Shown here: one piece after another, positions 6,511 to 6,559 of the stretch
Layout of the letters: each line of letters begins with the position of its first letter
Position numbering within the stretch: the stretch's first letter is position 1
Assembly: GCA_910585805.1 (NCBI GenBank)
Contig: CAJUFB010000033.1
Span: forward strand, 31,835-38,393
From: an uncultured Acetatifactor sp.
GTDB taxonomy: Bacteria > Bacillota > Clostridia > Lachnospirales > Lachnospiraceae
Direction: 5' to 3'
Length of the DNA: 6,559 bases
Position numbers and translations under genes: made by a program
Notes under the pieces: model-generated
Seen by the model: only the letters and a program-made list of their open reading frames with translations
What the model was told of the DNA's origin: nothing
Databases searched by the model: none

Positions 6511-6559
6511 ATGACAGTTCGGGAAATACTAAAGGTGCTTCGCAAAGATGGATGGTACA
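6511..6559 (+). CDS. hicA: HicA-family type II toxin (mRNA interferase), 5' end only
   Basis: The ATG at 6511 is preceded by AAGGAG at 6497-6502 with 8 bases of spacing. The 16 visible residues, MTVREILKVLRKDGWY, match the start of HicA proteins: an M-[TK]-x-[RK]-E-[IL]-[IL]-K-x-L-K-x-[DN]-G-W pattern that leads into the double-stranded-RNA-binding-like fold and its catalytic His. HicA is a small (60-90 aa) toxin that cleaves mRNA and is neutralised by HicB, usually encoded directly downstream. Both the rest of hicA and any hicB lie beyond the window, so the call rests on the N-terminus, the length of the motif and the strong promoter. Confidence 0.72.
   Translation, partial: MTVREILKVLRKDGWY

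Overview
The window looks like the chromosome of a gut-type Firmicute, most likely a Lachnospiraceae / Clostridium cluster XIVa relative. The basis is moderate GC content, strong AGGAGG-type ribosome binding sites, a pheS-pheT style junction, and a domain-swapped GH3 glycosidase of the kind known from Butyrivibrio and Ruminococcus. The assignment comes from protein style and gene content only, with no database search.

Layout. (1) Positions 1-2479, plus strand: the last codons of what is probably pheS, then a complete pheT for the phenylalanyl-tRNA synthetase beta chain (814 aa from the ATG at 35). (2) 2480-2609: a short gap between convergent genes, filled almost entirely by a 107-nt imperfect palindrome (2498-2604). 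It probably ends transcription from both sides and has the architecture of a mobile or repeated palindromic element. (3) 2610-5534, minus strand: a complete 974-aa GH3 beta-glycosidase with reversed domain order, the C-terminal-type domain coming before the TIM barrel. It has no signal peptide, so it should act on imported oligosaccharides or glycosides in the cytoplasm. (4) 5535-6023: about 490 bases without a recognisable gene. It holds a hairpin-rich GH3 leader, a candidate GH3 promoter, a set of mutually exclusive inverted repeats and a GC-rich hairpin. (5) 6024-6434, minus strand: a chimeric remnant. Its last ~88 codons are an unmistakable internal piece of a YicI-type GH31 alpha-xylosidase that keeps the acid/base region but lacks the nucleophile. 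Its first ~48 codons are unrelated and faintly resemble a HIRAN domain. (6) 6435-6559: a well-formed promoter with direct repeats, then the first 16 codons of a HicA-family toxin on the plus strand, cut by the window end.

How it fits together. The left part is housekeeping. The right part looks like an eroded sugar-use locus: an intact GH3 enzyme lies downstream of a broken GH31 enzyme on the same strand, a pairing expected for xyloglucan- or isoprimeverose-type oligosaccharide breakdown. A toxin-antitoxin module borders the broken end, which suggests insertion, deletion and rearrangement there. No CRISPR array, tRNA, rRNA or complete insertion sequence is seen. The items most worth following up are the 107-nt palindrome, the competing inverted repeats at 5786-5867, the structured GH3 leader and the HIRAN-like/GH31 fusion.
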